This document shows, in pieces, positions 1 to 8,355 of a stretch of 24,043 nt of DNA; position 1 is the stretch's first letter, and every line of letters starts with the position of its first letter. Under the pieces are notes generated by a model that saw nothing but the letters and a program-made list of their open reading frames with translations, did no database searches and was not told where the DNA came from. Made by a program: the position numbers and the translations under genes. The DNA is from a virus: positions 1 to 24,043 of IMG/VR virus record IMGVR_UViG_3300031658_000126; one strand, written 5' to 3'.

Positions 1-2
1 GT

Positions 3-1028
3 CCAGACATCGCTGAAATTGAAATGACGCTATTTGAGAATTGCCATCTCAACTGTTCTTTCTGTCACCATGACAAGAAGTCCACTGTAGGCTTGTCACG
101 TGCTGAGATCTTCTCTAAGATTGCCTTAGTTGAAGAGCACGTTATCAAGATGAAGAACCGTGCCGATCTAATCCAAATCAACATGCTTGGTGGAGAGTTG
201 TTTCAAGACCGAATATCTGAGTGGGCATATCCTGTCTACTACGACTTCATGGTTGAGGTCAAGAAGATCTATGAAGAGCACAACCAGAAGATCAAAGTGG
301 TTTGGGTAACATCCTTTCAGTTTAGTAAACGTGAGAGAGTTCAAAAACTACTTGACGATCTAAATGATATAGGCATCCCATCGTTCATCATCTGTTCTTA
401 TGACTTTGATGGCAGACCCACCAAGGGTCCATATGCCAAGAACATAGAATACTTTGCTGATTATATCACATCAATCAACATGGTAGCAACCACTCTCTCC
501 ATTGAGAAGTTCATGGCAGATGATGATGAGTACTTCCATTACCTCTATGACAAGTTTGACAACTTCTACTTCGATGATTACATCCCTGATCGTGGTTACG
601 ACTATATGATTCCATCTGATAGCAAGTATCTGGAGTTCCTAAAATTTGTTTATCACAACTATCCTGACATCAACCCTATCAAGGATCTGATCTATCAGGA
701 GAGCAATCACATGCACTGCTTGGCTCTTAACAAGGTCACGATCTTTCCTGACAACTCCACATCCAACTGTAGATGGGATAGGTACGATCAACGAGACTTC
801 AACACCGAGTACAAGCCCAAAGACAATGCTGGTATGATGCAAGCCTATATGGATGAGAATGGTTGTCTATCGTGCAAGTGGTACAACAAGTGTGGCTTTA
901 GATGTTACACCCAATGGGATTGGAAGAACCGTGAACGTGATTTACCTGACTGTATTATGAGGATGTGGTTCAACTACATCGACAAGACACCTCAGAACAC
1001 AATCACTGGATTTAACTATGTGGGATAG
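3..1028 (+). CDS. Radical SAM protein with C-terminal Cys-rich domain, 5' end outside window
   Basis: The frame is open from the first base. An ATG lies at 24, but only six residues would then precede the first cluster cysteine, and the upstream residues (PDIAEIE) read like the normal first strand of a radical SAM fold, so the true start is probably outside the window. Numbered from that ATG, C7, C11 and C14 form the CX3CX2C motif that binds the [4Fe-4S] cluster used to cleave SAM, and LGGELF (55-60) fits the GGE motif. Near the C-terminus, cysteines in CLSCKWYNKCGFRC and a later DC suggest a SPASM/twitch-like auxiliary cluster. The substrate is unknown. It has GGE rather than GPTD, so it is a different subfamily from the five leftward enzymes. 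It converges on the leftward block with a 13-base tail-to-tail overlap. Confidence 0.88.
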   Translation, partial: PDIAEIEMTLFENCHLNCSFCHHDKKSTVGLSRAEIFSKIALVEEHVIKMKNRADLIQINMLGGELFQDRISEWAYPVYYDFMVEVKKIYEEHNQKIKVVWVTSFQFSKRERVQKLLDDLNDIGIPSFIICSYDFDGRPTKGPYAKNIEYFADYITSINMVATTLSIEKFMADDDEYFHYLYDKFDNFYFDDYIPDRGYDYMIPSDSKYLEFLKFVYHNYPDINPIKDLIYQESNHMHCLALNKVTIFPDNSTSNCRWDRYDQRDFNTEYKPKDNAGMMQAYMDENGCLSCKWYNKCGFRCYTQWDWKNRERDLPDCIMRMWFNYIDKTPQNTITGFNYVG

Positions 1029-2032
1029 GGGAATAGGCATTCGGTGATACTGTGGTGCTCCATATATGATTGAACCCCCTTGTCGATACACTTCATCATA
1101 TGAGCACATCCCACACAGCTATCTGTGTTCTCAGTGTAGGCTAATTGCGACATAAAGTTGTCGCCTTTAGCACTTATCCATGATTCGATATCATACTCAT
1201 CTTGGACCTTGAACTTCTCTGTACCGATCTTAACGATATCATAGACGAATGGTGTCCAAAAGAAGTTGCCATTACAGTACGTGTAGTTGAGTTCCAAGGA
1301 TCCACCCTGAGCCTGATCGATGATAGTAGAGGGAAAAGCATCATCCACCCAATCTCCCAATCTCTTCCACTTGTCTATCAGATGCTTCTGTACCTTGAAC
1401 TTGGGTGCACGAAGGAATGATGGGTTGAGTGTTAGGATCGTGTCAAATTCATCATCAGCAATGTCCGAGAACTCCACAACCCTAGAGATGGTCTCATCAT
1501 TATTATCCATGTTCATCACAAGATAGTAGTTGAGATCATCATCGAATAGGTTTAGGTTTTCGATCATATCCTTGTATCCATGGGGGAACTTTTTGGGGTT
1601 GATGGCTACGTTGGCATCGTACATGAACCCATCTGCCTTGGGGATACTGTTCAACTCATCAATCACCTCCATGTTGATGTTCTCAAGGGTGGTCACAAAC
1701 TGGATAGTGGTGACCTTACTCAAGGCATCTCTAAACTGAGGATCCTTAAGAAGATCTAGTACGTTGTTGCTACCAAAGATGTCAGTGGGTCCGATGTTGA
1801 TTGTGGATACCCTATACCCACTATTGTTGAACAAGTCAATAGCATTGTTGAGCCTATCAAAGGATCCGACGTTTGACCCCATTTTGTTAACAAAGCAACC
1901 CACACATTTGAACTCACATCCTGATAGCACCTCACAGTTGAAGATGATCTTTATCTCATGTCCCTCGTTAAAGGATAGATCAAAGTCTGCATCAGCCTGA
2001 GCTTCTTTCTTATTGTTAGTAACTATTCCCAT
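1016..2032 (-). CDS. Radical SAM/SPASM-like enzyme, GPTD family (paralogue 5, last gene of the leftward block)
   Basis: 338 aa. The frame opens at 2065, but the ATG at 2032 has a good ribosome site (GAGG, about 6 bases upstream) and leaves only a 17-base overlap with the previous gene, so I chose it. C39, C43 and C46 (GCEFKCVGCF) form the SAM-cluster motif, and IGPTD (80-84) takes the place of GGE. The C-terminus has C-x2-C-x5-C-x16-C (SCVGCAHMMKC ... EC), the layout of a SPASM-type auxiliary cluster. It shares LNPSFLR and TPFVYD blocks with its four paralogues. SPASM enzymes usually modify peptides or proteins, and a virion-associated peptide substrate is inferred from the late block. Family membership is firm; the reaction and substrate are unknown. 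Confidence 0.9.
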   Translation of the reverse strand: MGIVTNNKKEAQADADFDLSFNEGHEIKIIFNCEVLSGCEFKCVGCFVNKMGSNVGSFDRLNNAIDLFNNSGYRVSTINIGPTDIFGSNNVLDLLKDPQFRDALSKVTTIQFVTTLENINMEVIDELNSIPKADGFMYDANVAINPKKFPHGYKDMIENLNLFDDDLNYYLVMNMDNNDETISRVVEFSDIADDEFDTILTLNPSFLRAPKFKVQKHLIDKWKRLGDWVDDAFPSTIIDQAQGGSLELNYTYCNGNFFWTPFVYDIVKIGTEKFKVQDEYDIESWISAKGDNFMSQLAYTENTDSCVGCAHMMKCIDKGVQSYMEHHSITECLFPYPT

Positions 2033-3149
2033 GGTAATCCTCGTTATCGAATAGAGCAATAACATCTTTGTTTAATATACATTCTGATCTTCCTTTAAAC
2101 ATCGTATCCATGACTTTGGGTATCAATCTGTTGGAGCACACGTTGAGGTACTTACACGTACCACATTCTTTATTAGAACTATTTAATATCTGATCCGTAA
2201 CGACCTGATGTTTGTAATTTAAGATACCTTCTACCGTATGTGTCGTGATCTCGAAGTCATCTTTATAGATCTGAGCATTCTCATAGATGAATGGTGACGC
2301 ATATAGTTTGCCGTTGTGGATGTTCACCACCGCATAGTGAAATGCTTTGTGAGACAGATCCCCCTGTAAGAAGTGAAACTTGTTCTTAAAACGATTAACA
2401 TCACTAGACAGGTTTGTCAACATATCATTCCATGCAAATAGTTTGTCACCATGCTTGGTGGAATGATTAAAGGATCTGACAACAGAGGGTAAGATTTCAA
2501 TGACCGTGTCGTAGGTTTCACGTATGTAGTCGATAGCTTCGTATAGCCTGTCTTCGATACCATCTACAATGTTAGTTGCCATAGAGATCTCAAAGTCCAA
2601 CGAACTCTCTTTGAAGTTCATCACTCTGTTTCTCAGTGCCTTCCTGTATCTTTTATCATCTAATACACGCACAAGATCTAAAGCAATCTGCACATCCCAA
2701 GACTCAACAACCTTACCAAGAGGAGACTTTTCGATAGCCTTGATCTTACCTAGAATATCATCTTCCGATAGAGACCCCATGATAGAACAGTTATGTTGAA
2801 TGTTTCTATTACCTTCTGGTATCATAGAGATAGCATCAGATAATCTGGTATTGTGTATGATTTCTTCTAGGTTTTCTGCACCATAGAAGTCTGTAGGTCC
2901 GATAACAATATCGTCTAACACGACATCAGTTCTACCATGTAATTCGTATGCCAGATTGTGAAACATCTTAATTGACTTGGGATTCCAATTACCTCTACGT
3001 TTAACGAAACACCCAGGACACATATAAGAGCACCCTTCAAGTAATTCCAAAGTAACTTGGATCTTGTACTGCGTCATTGAGGATACTGAAGTAAACTCTT
3101 CTCCCACACCACCGTGCTTAACAATGTCTTTCCAACTATTATTTAACAT
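2016..3149 (-). CDS. Radical SAM/SPASM-like enzyme, GPTD family (paralogue 4)
   Basis: 377 aa. The ATG at 3149 lies inside the end of the previous gene (11-base overlap) with AAGGA upstream. The SAM-cluster motif is C40, C44, C47 in GCSYMCPGCFVKRRGN, and IGPTD follows at 83-87. The auxiliary-cluster signature is C-x2-C-x5-C-x18-C (ECGTCKYLNVC ... EC). The family blocks LPSVVRS and ASPFIYENA lie between. The CPGCFV-RRGN stretch is almost the same as in the next paralogue upstream, so these two look like a more recent duplication. It probably reduces SAM to a 5'-deoxyadenosyl radical to modify a peptide. The target is not known, and nothing suggests it is broken. Confidence 0.9.
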   Translation of the reverse strand: MLNNSWKDIVKHGGVGEEFTSVSSMTQYKIQVTLELLEGCSYMCPGCFVKRRGNWNPKSIKMFHNLAYELHGRTDVVLDDIVIGPTDFYGAENLEEIIHNTRLSDAISMIPEGNRNIQHNCSIMGSLSEDDILGKIKAIEKSPLGKVVESWDVQIALDLVRVLDDKRYRKALRNRVMNFKESSLDFEISMATNIVDGIEDRLYEAIDYIRETYDTVIEILPSVVRSFNHSTKHGDKLFAWNDMLTNLSSDVNRFKNKFHFLQGDLSHKAFHYAVVNIHNGKLYASPFIYENAQIYKDDFEITTHTVEGILNYKHQVVTDQILNSSNKECGTCKYLNVCSNRLIPKVMDTMFKGRSECILNKDVIALFDNEDYHGNSY

Positions 3150-4302
3150 AGGAGATGTCCTTAATTCGTTCTAGTTCTGGATCGTCATCTGTTGTAACAA
3201 GGAACCTCTTACGGTAACCCTTCTTATCGTTTTCAACAGAATAGTCATCCCACTGATACATCTTCTGAGCAGGTGCATTATAGTTATGTATATGTTCCAT
3301 CATATTCTGCTTAGGAGCAATACAACGATCAACCCCAAGGTAATCTCTGAGTAGGATAATCTTTCTATTATAACACGACATCATCAAGGGACAGGTTTCA
3401 CACTCTGTGCCCTTGACCCTTTCCAACTGAGATTGTACAATAGGAAGCACATCGTCAAAGTTATCCACTTTAAACATCTCATGGTACAATGCCATGTTTT
3501 CGTACATAAACGGCGAAATGAACCATTCGCCCCTTTTATAGTTTAGTACGGTATAGTTCATGCCACCGTGTGAGTGGTCTACCATTATGTTATTTAATTC
3601 TGTTTCTTTATAAGCACTTAGCTCGTTAAAGAAGTCATTAAACTTGTCTAATGTATCTAATATTAGTTTAGGCTTGTGAGAACGTGAAACAGACGGTACA
3701 AAGTCTAATATCGTTTTAAAGCGTTCTACTGCACTTTTATGCAGTTTAACGTAGTCTAGGCCATAATCACGTATATTGACCACAAACGTATATGTCACTT
3801 CATGTTCTAGGTTTTTATCAATGTACTCTAACATCTTGTGAATATGCTGTACATACTCCTCATCAAAGAACTTGTTAACATTCGTTGCGATACCAATTTC
3901 AATCTCAGTATCTATGTTAATATTATTTGTTATGAAAGCAACCCATCGTGGAAGATCCCCATCAATCAGTGTGCTAACAAATGCAAGAATGGGTGAGTTC
4001 TCATTAATGATATCGACTAGAGATGGCATGACCTCATAGAAGTTTTCAGACGCAAGAAAGTCTGTAGGTCCGATAAGGATCTCGTCAACTAAGATGCCTC
4101 TGTCAGTTATGTCTCGTATGAAGTTTTTGGCTTTATGGATCTGATGTTCATCACTAGCATTACCTCTGCGATGCACAAAACATCCTGGACATTTGTGATG
4201 ACAACCATCTAGGATATCAAGCTGAAGTTTAACTGCTGAGACTGGTTTAGTTTGCGTCTCTGTGGTTAGCTCGTAATATAAGTTGTTCTTAATTAGCGGC
4301 AT
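3139..4302 (-). CDS. Radical SAM/SPASM-like enzyme, GPTD family (paralogue 3)
   Basis: 387 aa. The start ATG at 4302 overlaps the previous gene by 14 bases, and its ribosome site is weak (AAAGAA), so translational coupling is likely. C34, C38 and C41 (GCHHKCPGCFVHRRGN) make the radical SAM cluster site, and IGPTD lies at 77-81. The C-terminal signature is ECETCPLMMSC followed after 16 residues by C, as in its paralogues. Family blocks VPSVSRS and ISPFMYENMA are present. About 45 residues follow the last cluster cysteine; this charged tail (YQWDDYSVENDKKGYRKR region) is absent from the other four and could bind a partner. Enzyme class is well supported; substrate is unknown. Confidence 0.9.
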   Translation of the reverse strand: MPLIKNNLYYELTTETQTKPVSAVKLQLDILDGCHHKCPGCFVHRRGNASDEHQIHKAKNFIRDITDRGILVDEILIGPTDFLASENFYEVMPSLVDIINENSPILAFVSTLIDGDLPRWVAFITNNINIDTEIEIGIATNVNKFFDEEYVQHIHKMLEYIDKNLEHEVTYTFVVNIRDYGLDYVKLHKSAVERFKTILDFVPSVSRSHKPKLILDTLDKFNDFFNELSAYKETELNNIMVDHSHGGMNYTVLNYKRGEWFISPFMYENMALYHEMFKVDNFDDVLPIVQSQLERVKGTECETCPLMMSCYNRKIILLRDYLGVDRCIAPKQNMMEHIHNYNAPAQKMYQWDDYSVENDKKGYRKRFLVTTDDDPELERIKDISYVK

Positions 4303-5314
4303 GCATATATTCTTTCAAGGCAACACAAGTGTTCAACTTCCTTGACTTCATATACACGTGTATGTTTCTTTCTGCGCAACTCATTAGGTATTCGCATGTT
4401 TTACAATCGTCTACTGTCTTTGCATACTCTAGGTTAGTGCCCAACCATTCCTGATCCATTGTAGTTTGAAACTCAGGTGTTCTCTGAATGATTGCGTCAT
4501 ATAAAAATGGATTGATGTATAATTTGCCGTTGTAGAAACTATAGTTCTGACAGCCATATCCATTAAACCTAGCATCAAAGAATGTGTATAAGTTCCTCCA
4601 CTCATCATTTATCTTCTGCTTACGCAGATCTGCCCTAAACATATCAAGAAACTTATTGACCTTACCACGTGCATTCTTGTCTGTCAAGAAAGAAGGTGCG
4701 ATGACTATGGGTGCGTTAAAGTCTTCCTTGACTTTGGCACACAGATCATTATATCCTATTCTTTCAAACAAATCGGGAGTGTAGTTAACTCTGAACTGAA
4801 CAGATCCAATAGTAAACATCTTTATGTTTTCAAGGAAGTTGGGATCAAGGTCATCATCAAGATACGCCTCAACATCTAACACAATCTTAAAGTCGATATC
4901 GGGAATTCTATTGATGTTACGATAGATCTGCCAAATCATATCAAGTTTAGGCTTGACAACCTTTGGGTCTTGTAATAGTGTAGATGTAAATCCAACACCA
5001 CTTATAGCATACAGGTCTGTCATCGATGGGTGTGTCATCACCTCATCAAAGTTCTGAGCATCAAAGATGTCAGTTGGACCTATAGTAATTTCATCTGGAT
5101 AGAACTGTCCCTTACACAACTCATCGTATAGAGTAGCCATGTGATCAGGTGATGTCAAGTTCTTTCTTGGGATAAAGCATCCGGGACACATCTGATCACA
5201 ACCATGGAGAATATCCAAGTTGATCTCTGTGCGTAGGAAATCGGTATTAACAGGGCTTATGCCATGAATGTAACGATAGTACCCTGCTTCTGTTGCATTA
5301 AGTTTCGTTATCAT
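4289..5314 (-). CDS. Radical SAM/SPASM-like enzyme, GPTD family (paralogue 2)
   Basis: 341 aa from the ATG at 5314. A TTG two codons upstream is possible, but ATG (MITKLN) is preferred. No strong ribosome site is visible, and the start lies inside the end of the previous gene (17-base overlap), so coupling is likely. The cluster motif is C39, C43, C46 in GCDQMCPGCFIPRKN; IGPTD is at 78-82; the auxiliary motif is DCKTCEYLMSC followed after 16 residues by C. INPFLYDA and APSFLTD match the family blocks. It is the first of four radical SAM genes in unbroken succession. A peptide- or protein-modifying role is inferred from the SPASM-like C-terminus and the position. Confidence 0.9.
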   Translation of the reverse strand: MITKLNATEAGYYRYIHGISPVNTDFLRTEINLDILHGCDQMCPGCFIPRKNLTSPDHMATLYDELCKGQFYPDEITIGPTDIFDAQNFDEVMTHPSMTDLYAISGVGFTSTLLQDPKVVKPKLDMIWQIYRNINRIPDIDFKIVLDVEAYLDDDLDPNFLENIKMFTIGSVQFRVNYTPDLFERIGYNDLCAKVKEDFNAPIVIAPSFLTDKNARGKVNKFLDMFRADLRKQKINDEWRNLYTFFDARFNGYGCQNYSFYNGKLYINPFLYDAIIQRTPEFQTTMDQEWLGTNLEYAKTVDDCKTCEYLMSCAERNIHVYMKSRKLNTCVALKEYMHAAN

Positions 5315-6056
5315 TGGCAAGCAACATGAAATCTTCGGGGAAGAATGATACTATTTGATCCGTTATTTTAGATTCGCACATAACGTTGTATAGATCTCTA
5401 CCGAAGTATTTTGGTGAATCGTTATATATTTGTTTATTGTATTCTGTAGATAGCCCCCTCTTACTTACAATTAGTAGAAGTGCATCATAGCCAGTTGTAA
5501 GAAGCCTAGCAATATTAGGACCGCACATAGCTGGCTTATCCACTACTTTGGTATCATCAAGTAATTGTTTAAGATTAACTTCTAATTCTTTTTGATCATC
5601 TGTGAGACCATCATAAAGTTTTGATAATGCAAAGGGAACAGAAGATGCAACTGTATCTATGAGGCTCTCCACCAATGCTGAATTCTCTTCAATAAACTTA
5701 AAGATTAACTTTGGTGGGAATATGTATAGCAACTGACTTTCTTGTTCACTAATATCGTGTTTATAATAAAACTTAATAATAAGAACAACAATTCTAGCTA
5801 GTAACGGACAATCTACCATAAAGTCCGAATTGATGTAAGCCTTAATTAGATCCTCATCAATAGAAGAGAATGTTGTCTTAAAGTTGGTATTAGCCAAATA
5901 AATGATAATATGTTGGGCTGATAGTTTCTCTTTACTTTTAGCATAGTCAACCCAAAGGACATACTCTTCGAGTTCATTCTTATCTTTATATATCTGTACT
6001 AGGTGCTGTGGAGATAGGGGTAGCTCATAGCACGTACTTTCGTCTGGAATTGTCAT
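5298..6056 (-). CDS. Unrecognised protein between radical SAM genes (252 aa)
   Basis: I do not recognise this protein. The frame opens at 6134, but that would place the start well inside the previous gene. The ATG at 6056 has AAGGAA about nine bases upstream, overlapping the previous gene's stop, so I start it there (MTIPDEST). The product appears soluble and largely helical, with charged and Leu/Ile-rich stretches (IARIVVLIIKFYYKHD region, residues about 85-100) and no signal peptide. Four scattered cysteines form no cluster motif. It sits between the GPTD-type radical SAM genes with a 17-base overlap to the next one. It could be a peptide-recognition partner, a chaperone or an unusual substrate. 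That is only guilt by position. Confidence 0.8.
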   Translation of the reverse strand: MTIPDESTCYELPLSPQHLVQIYKDKNELEEYVLWVDYAKSKEKLSAQHIIIYLANTNFKTTFSSIDEDLIKAYINSDFMVDCPLLARIVVLIIKFYYKHDISEQESQLLYIFPPKLIFKFIEENSALVESLIDTVASSVPFALSKLYDGLTDDQKELEVNLKQLLDDTKVVDKPAMCGPNIARLLTTGYDALLLIVSKRGLSTEYNKQIYNDSPKYFGRDLYNVMCESKITDQIVSFFPEDFMLLANDNET

Positions 6057-6069
6057 AATGTAATGTTCC

Positions 6070-7173
6070 TTACAATGGATACTTATGGATAAGATATGGA
6101 ATGCGGTTTTGTCTCTTAGAGAAGAACTGCACATCTGTATTTATCAGCTTCAAATCTGCGGTTAGATTGTCCATGTCAAAGTCATTCTGCAATACCTTGC
6201 GCACGATAGGAAACACATTCTTAAACTCTGTATATAGATCCATATATTCCCAACCGTCTGCATCACTATCTGCTTTATCTTGGTGTGCGGCAATGAATGC
6301 AGTATCTGCTTTGACTAGGTTCCATAGCTCTTCTAGTTTATAGAATGCGGCAGTATAGTTACCTGCATTTGCTTTAGTAATATAACAGTCCCTAACCCAC
6401 TCTGTCTTATTTGTGGCATATTGTGCATTACGTGCTGTGTTGGCATTCATCCAATCAATCACCGAAAGGATATATGCCAAGTAGTGTCGTCTTGATGTAA
6501 AGTGTTCCATCACATCTTGAGCCATTGTAGACTGATGTACTGTAAACTTTTCTTTAATAAGTGATTGTACAGAAGCGTTACTATGATAATCATTTAACCA
6601 GAATAAAAGATCATAACTAAAGTTCTTACCATTCTGATAGATCACTGTATAAGGAGTTACTGCGCCACCATCTGAGTCTGTGGAGAATAATGCATCTACA
6701 TGATTTGATACGTCATTAATAGTCTCGTCAGTAAGAACCATAGTGAGCATAGCATCCATAGAGAAAACTTTCTCAAGGAAGGCTCCAACCATACCTGTGA
6801 CGTTAGTGCTTGAATCGTAGAAGCCAGATGCAGTAATAAGTCCAGATGTATATCTTGCAAACACTTTAATCATATCTTCACAAGTAGAAAATAGAACAAT
6901 ACGTTTATCACTATTCTGAATGAAATCCACATCATCAACATCAGCGAAATCCATATAAGATATTAGATCATTGGCATTTGCTCTAAGCGTATTAGCAATA
7001 GACTCGTACTGAGCCGACAACAATTGTGCACCATTTGATGGATGCACAAGAACGATGTTACGTGGGGTTGCTGTGTGATAATACGAGTTTAACTCACCAA
7101 TTACTGTATCTAAGTTTTCAAGAGTTGAGATATACTTACTATTGTTTAAGTAGTATAGATTTTGACCTATCAT
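6070..7173 (-). CDS. Unrecognised protein within the radical SAM block (367 aa)
   Basis: I do not recognise this protein. It starts at the ATG at 7173, two bases after the upstream stop, with GGAG about eight bases before it. It is acidic and rich in Tyr, Asn and Asp, with no membrane segment, signal peptide or cysteine cluster. The N-terminal third has an alternating strand-like run (PRNIVLVHPSNGAQLL, about residues 38-53; KRIVLFSTCEDMIKVF, about 89-104) that could be an alpha/beta fold. The rest looks helical. It lies directly between the radical SAM gene next to the CHxS proteins and the remaining four enzymes. A virion protein, an enzyme partner or a host-interaction protein are all possible. 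A TATAAATA-like site lies about 200 bases upstream. Confidence 0.82.
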   Translation of the reverse strand: MIGQNLYYLNNSKYISTLENLDTVIGELNSYYHTATPRNIVLVHPSNGAQLLSAQYESIANTLRANANDLISYMDFADVDDVDFIQNSDKRIVLFSTCEDMIKVFARYTSGLITASGFYDSSTNVTGMVGAFLEKVFSMDAMLTMVLTDETINDVSNHVDALFSTDSDGGAVTPYTVIYQNGKNFSYDLLFWLNDYHSNASVQSLIKEKFTVHQSTMAQDVMEHFTSRRHYLAYILSVIDWMNANTARNAQYATNKTEWVRDCYITKANAGNYTAAFYKLEELWNLVKADTAFIAAHQDKADSDADGWEYMDLYTEFKNVFPIVRKVLQNDFDMDNLTADLKLINTDVQFFSKRQNRIPYLIHKYPL

Positions 7174-7175
7174 GG

Positions 7176-8354
7176 TTACGCTCCGTCTTTCATTTTATAT
7201 TGAGTTGCATCATCATTCCAAGTAAAGTCGAATGGATTATAATACTTCAATGTTTCTTTTGGTAATACACATCCATCTATGTTTAAGCTTTCTTGTGCTT
7301 CGAATACTAATCTGTTAGCACATGCGATAGCAAACTTACAATCTGAGCAGTCCTTTACCTTACTAGACCTATTTATACCTTTTGTAATCAATTCATTCTT
7401 ACGCTGTAAGATTTCTTCAAAAGATAATCCTGTTACATCTAGGTTCTTATTAGATAAGAAAAATGCCTGTTCATGCAACATAACATTCAAGTGTGTTGTA
7501 GGTCCGTTCTCTCCTGGTACAATAGTTATACCAACAAAGTTAATAGAGTTACAGTAAAGATTAGCCATTGACATAACGGATTCTTTACGGTTATCTTCAT
7601 CAATAACTGAGTCTAGGAACCTATTCCACGCAAACAAGTTGTTACGTTGAATAATCTGATTAGGTGCCCTAGCGAATGCAGGGTTCATTTCCATAATAGT
7701 GCCGAAGTCGTTTACAGAACGATCAATCAGCCTATTGTATTTCTCTTTGTCAATCTGCTTACCGACAACGTTAGAAGCCTGTAGTGTCCAAGACCAATCC
7801 ATCATCTTTGGAGTTTCGTTCTTAAAGAACTCTATCTTCTCCATAACTCTGTTATAGTAATCTTCATCATCCAACATCTCGTTAATACGACCAATCGGCA
7901 TAATGAATTCGATAACCATGTCACGTCTATACGCATCTAGGTCATCCAGAATAGCAAAGATCTCTCTGACTTTTTCCATTGACGCATTGTCAAACTTAGC
8001 AGGAGAGGCAATACGTGCATTAGTATGTTCTCTCATTATAGCTTGAACAGTTGGGTTTGTCAAGACTTCCTTTGTATTCTTAGCCGAAAATAGATCTGTA
8101 GGTCCGATAACAAACTCTCTTAGGTTACCACCCACACGTAATACGCCATCAGCAAGTTCCTTAGCACGATCAATGATTGCTTGATTTACTTCTGGATCGA
8201 TTGCTTTATCAACGAAACAGCCAAGGCAACCCTGTTCGCATCCAGAGAGAACTTCCATCTGAATAAGAACATCAAACTTTGTTGCATCAGATGGAGCCAG
8301 ACTTTCAGGTCCTGAGTATCTCATCTGCTTACAATATGATTGTTGCATTGTCAT
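7176..8354 (-). CDS. Radical SAM/SPASM-like enzyme, GPTD family (paralogue 1, next to the CHxS proteins)
   Basis: 392 aa. The frame opens at 8447, but that start would overlap the upstream gene by 92 bases. The ATG at 8354 lies one base after the upstream stop, with AAGAGGAAG upstream, so I chose it. C39, C43 and C46 (GCEQGCLGCFVDK) form the SAM-cluster motif, IGPTD lies at 83-87, and the C-terminal motif is DCSDCKFAIAC followed after 16 residues by C. It is the most divergent of the five: CLGC replaces CPGC, and the usual N/S-PF-x-YE/D block is altered to NVMLHEQAF. Its position directly after two small proteins with identical CHxS tails makes it the best candidate enzyme for modifying them. 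That link is inference. Confidence 0.92.
   Translation of the reverse strand: MTMQQSYCKQMRYSGPESLAPSDATKFDVLIQMEVLSGCEQGCLGCFVDKAIDPEVNQAIIDRAKELADGVLRVGGNLREFVIGPTDLFSAKNTKEVLTNPTVQAIMREHTNARIASPAKFDNASMEKVREIFAILDDLDAYRRDMVIEFIMPIGRINEMLDDEDYYNRVMEKIEFFKNETPKMMDWSWTLQASNVVGKQIDKEKYNRLIDRSVNDFGTIMEMNPAFARAPNQIIQRNNLFAWNRFLDSVIDEDNRKESVMSMANLYCNSINFVGITIVPGENGPTTHLNVMLHEQAFFLSNKNLDVTGLSFEEILQRKNELITKGINRSSKVKDCSDCKFAIACANRLVFEAQESLNIDGCVLPKETLKYYNPFDFTWNDDATQYKMKDGA
7370..7377 (-). promoter_or_regulatory. Possible internal T4-type late promoter
   Basis: TATAAATA on the minus strand inside a radical SAM gene, about 195 bases before the start at 7173. The flanking GGTATAAATAGG is close to the two promoters in the control region. 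It could boost the two unknown genes and four radical SAM genes downstream, but it may be chance. Confidence 0.35.
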
Positions 8355-8355
8355 T

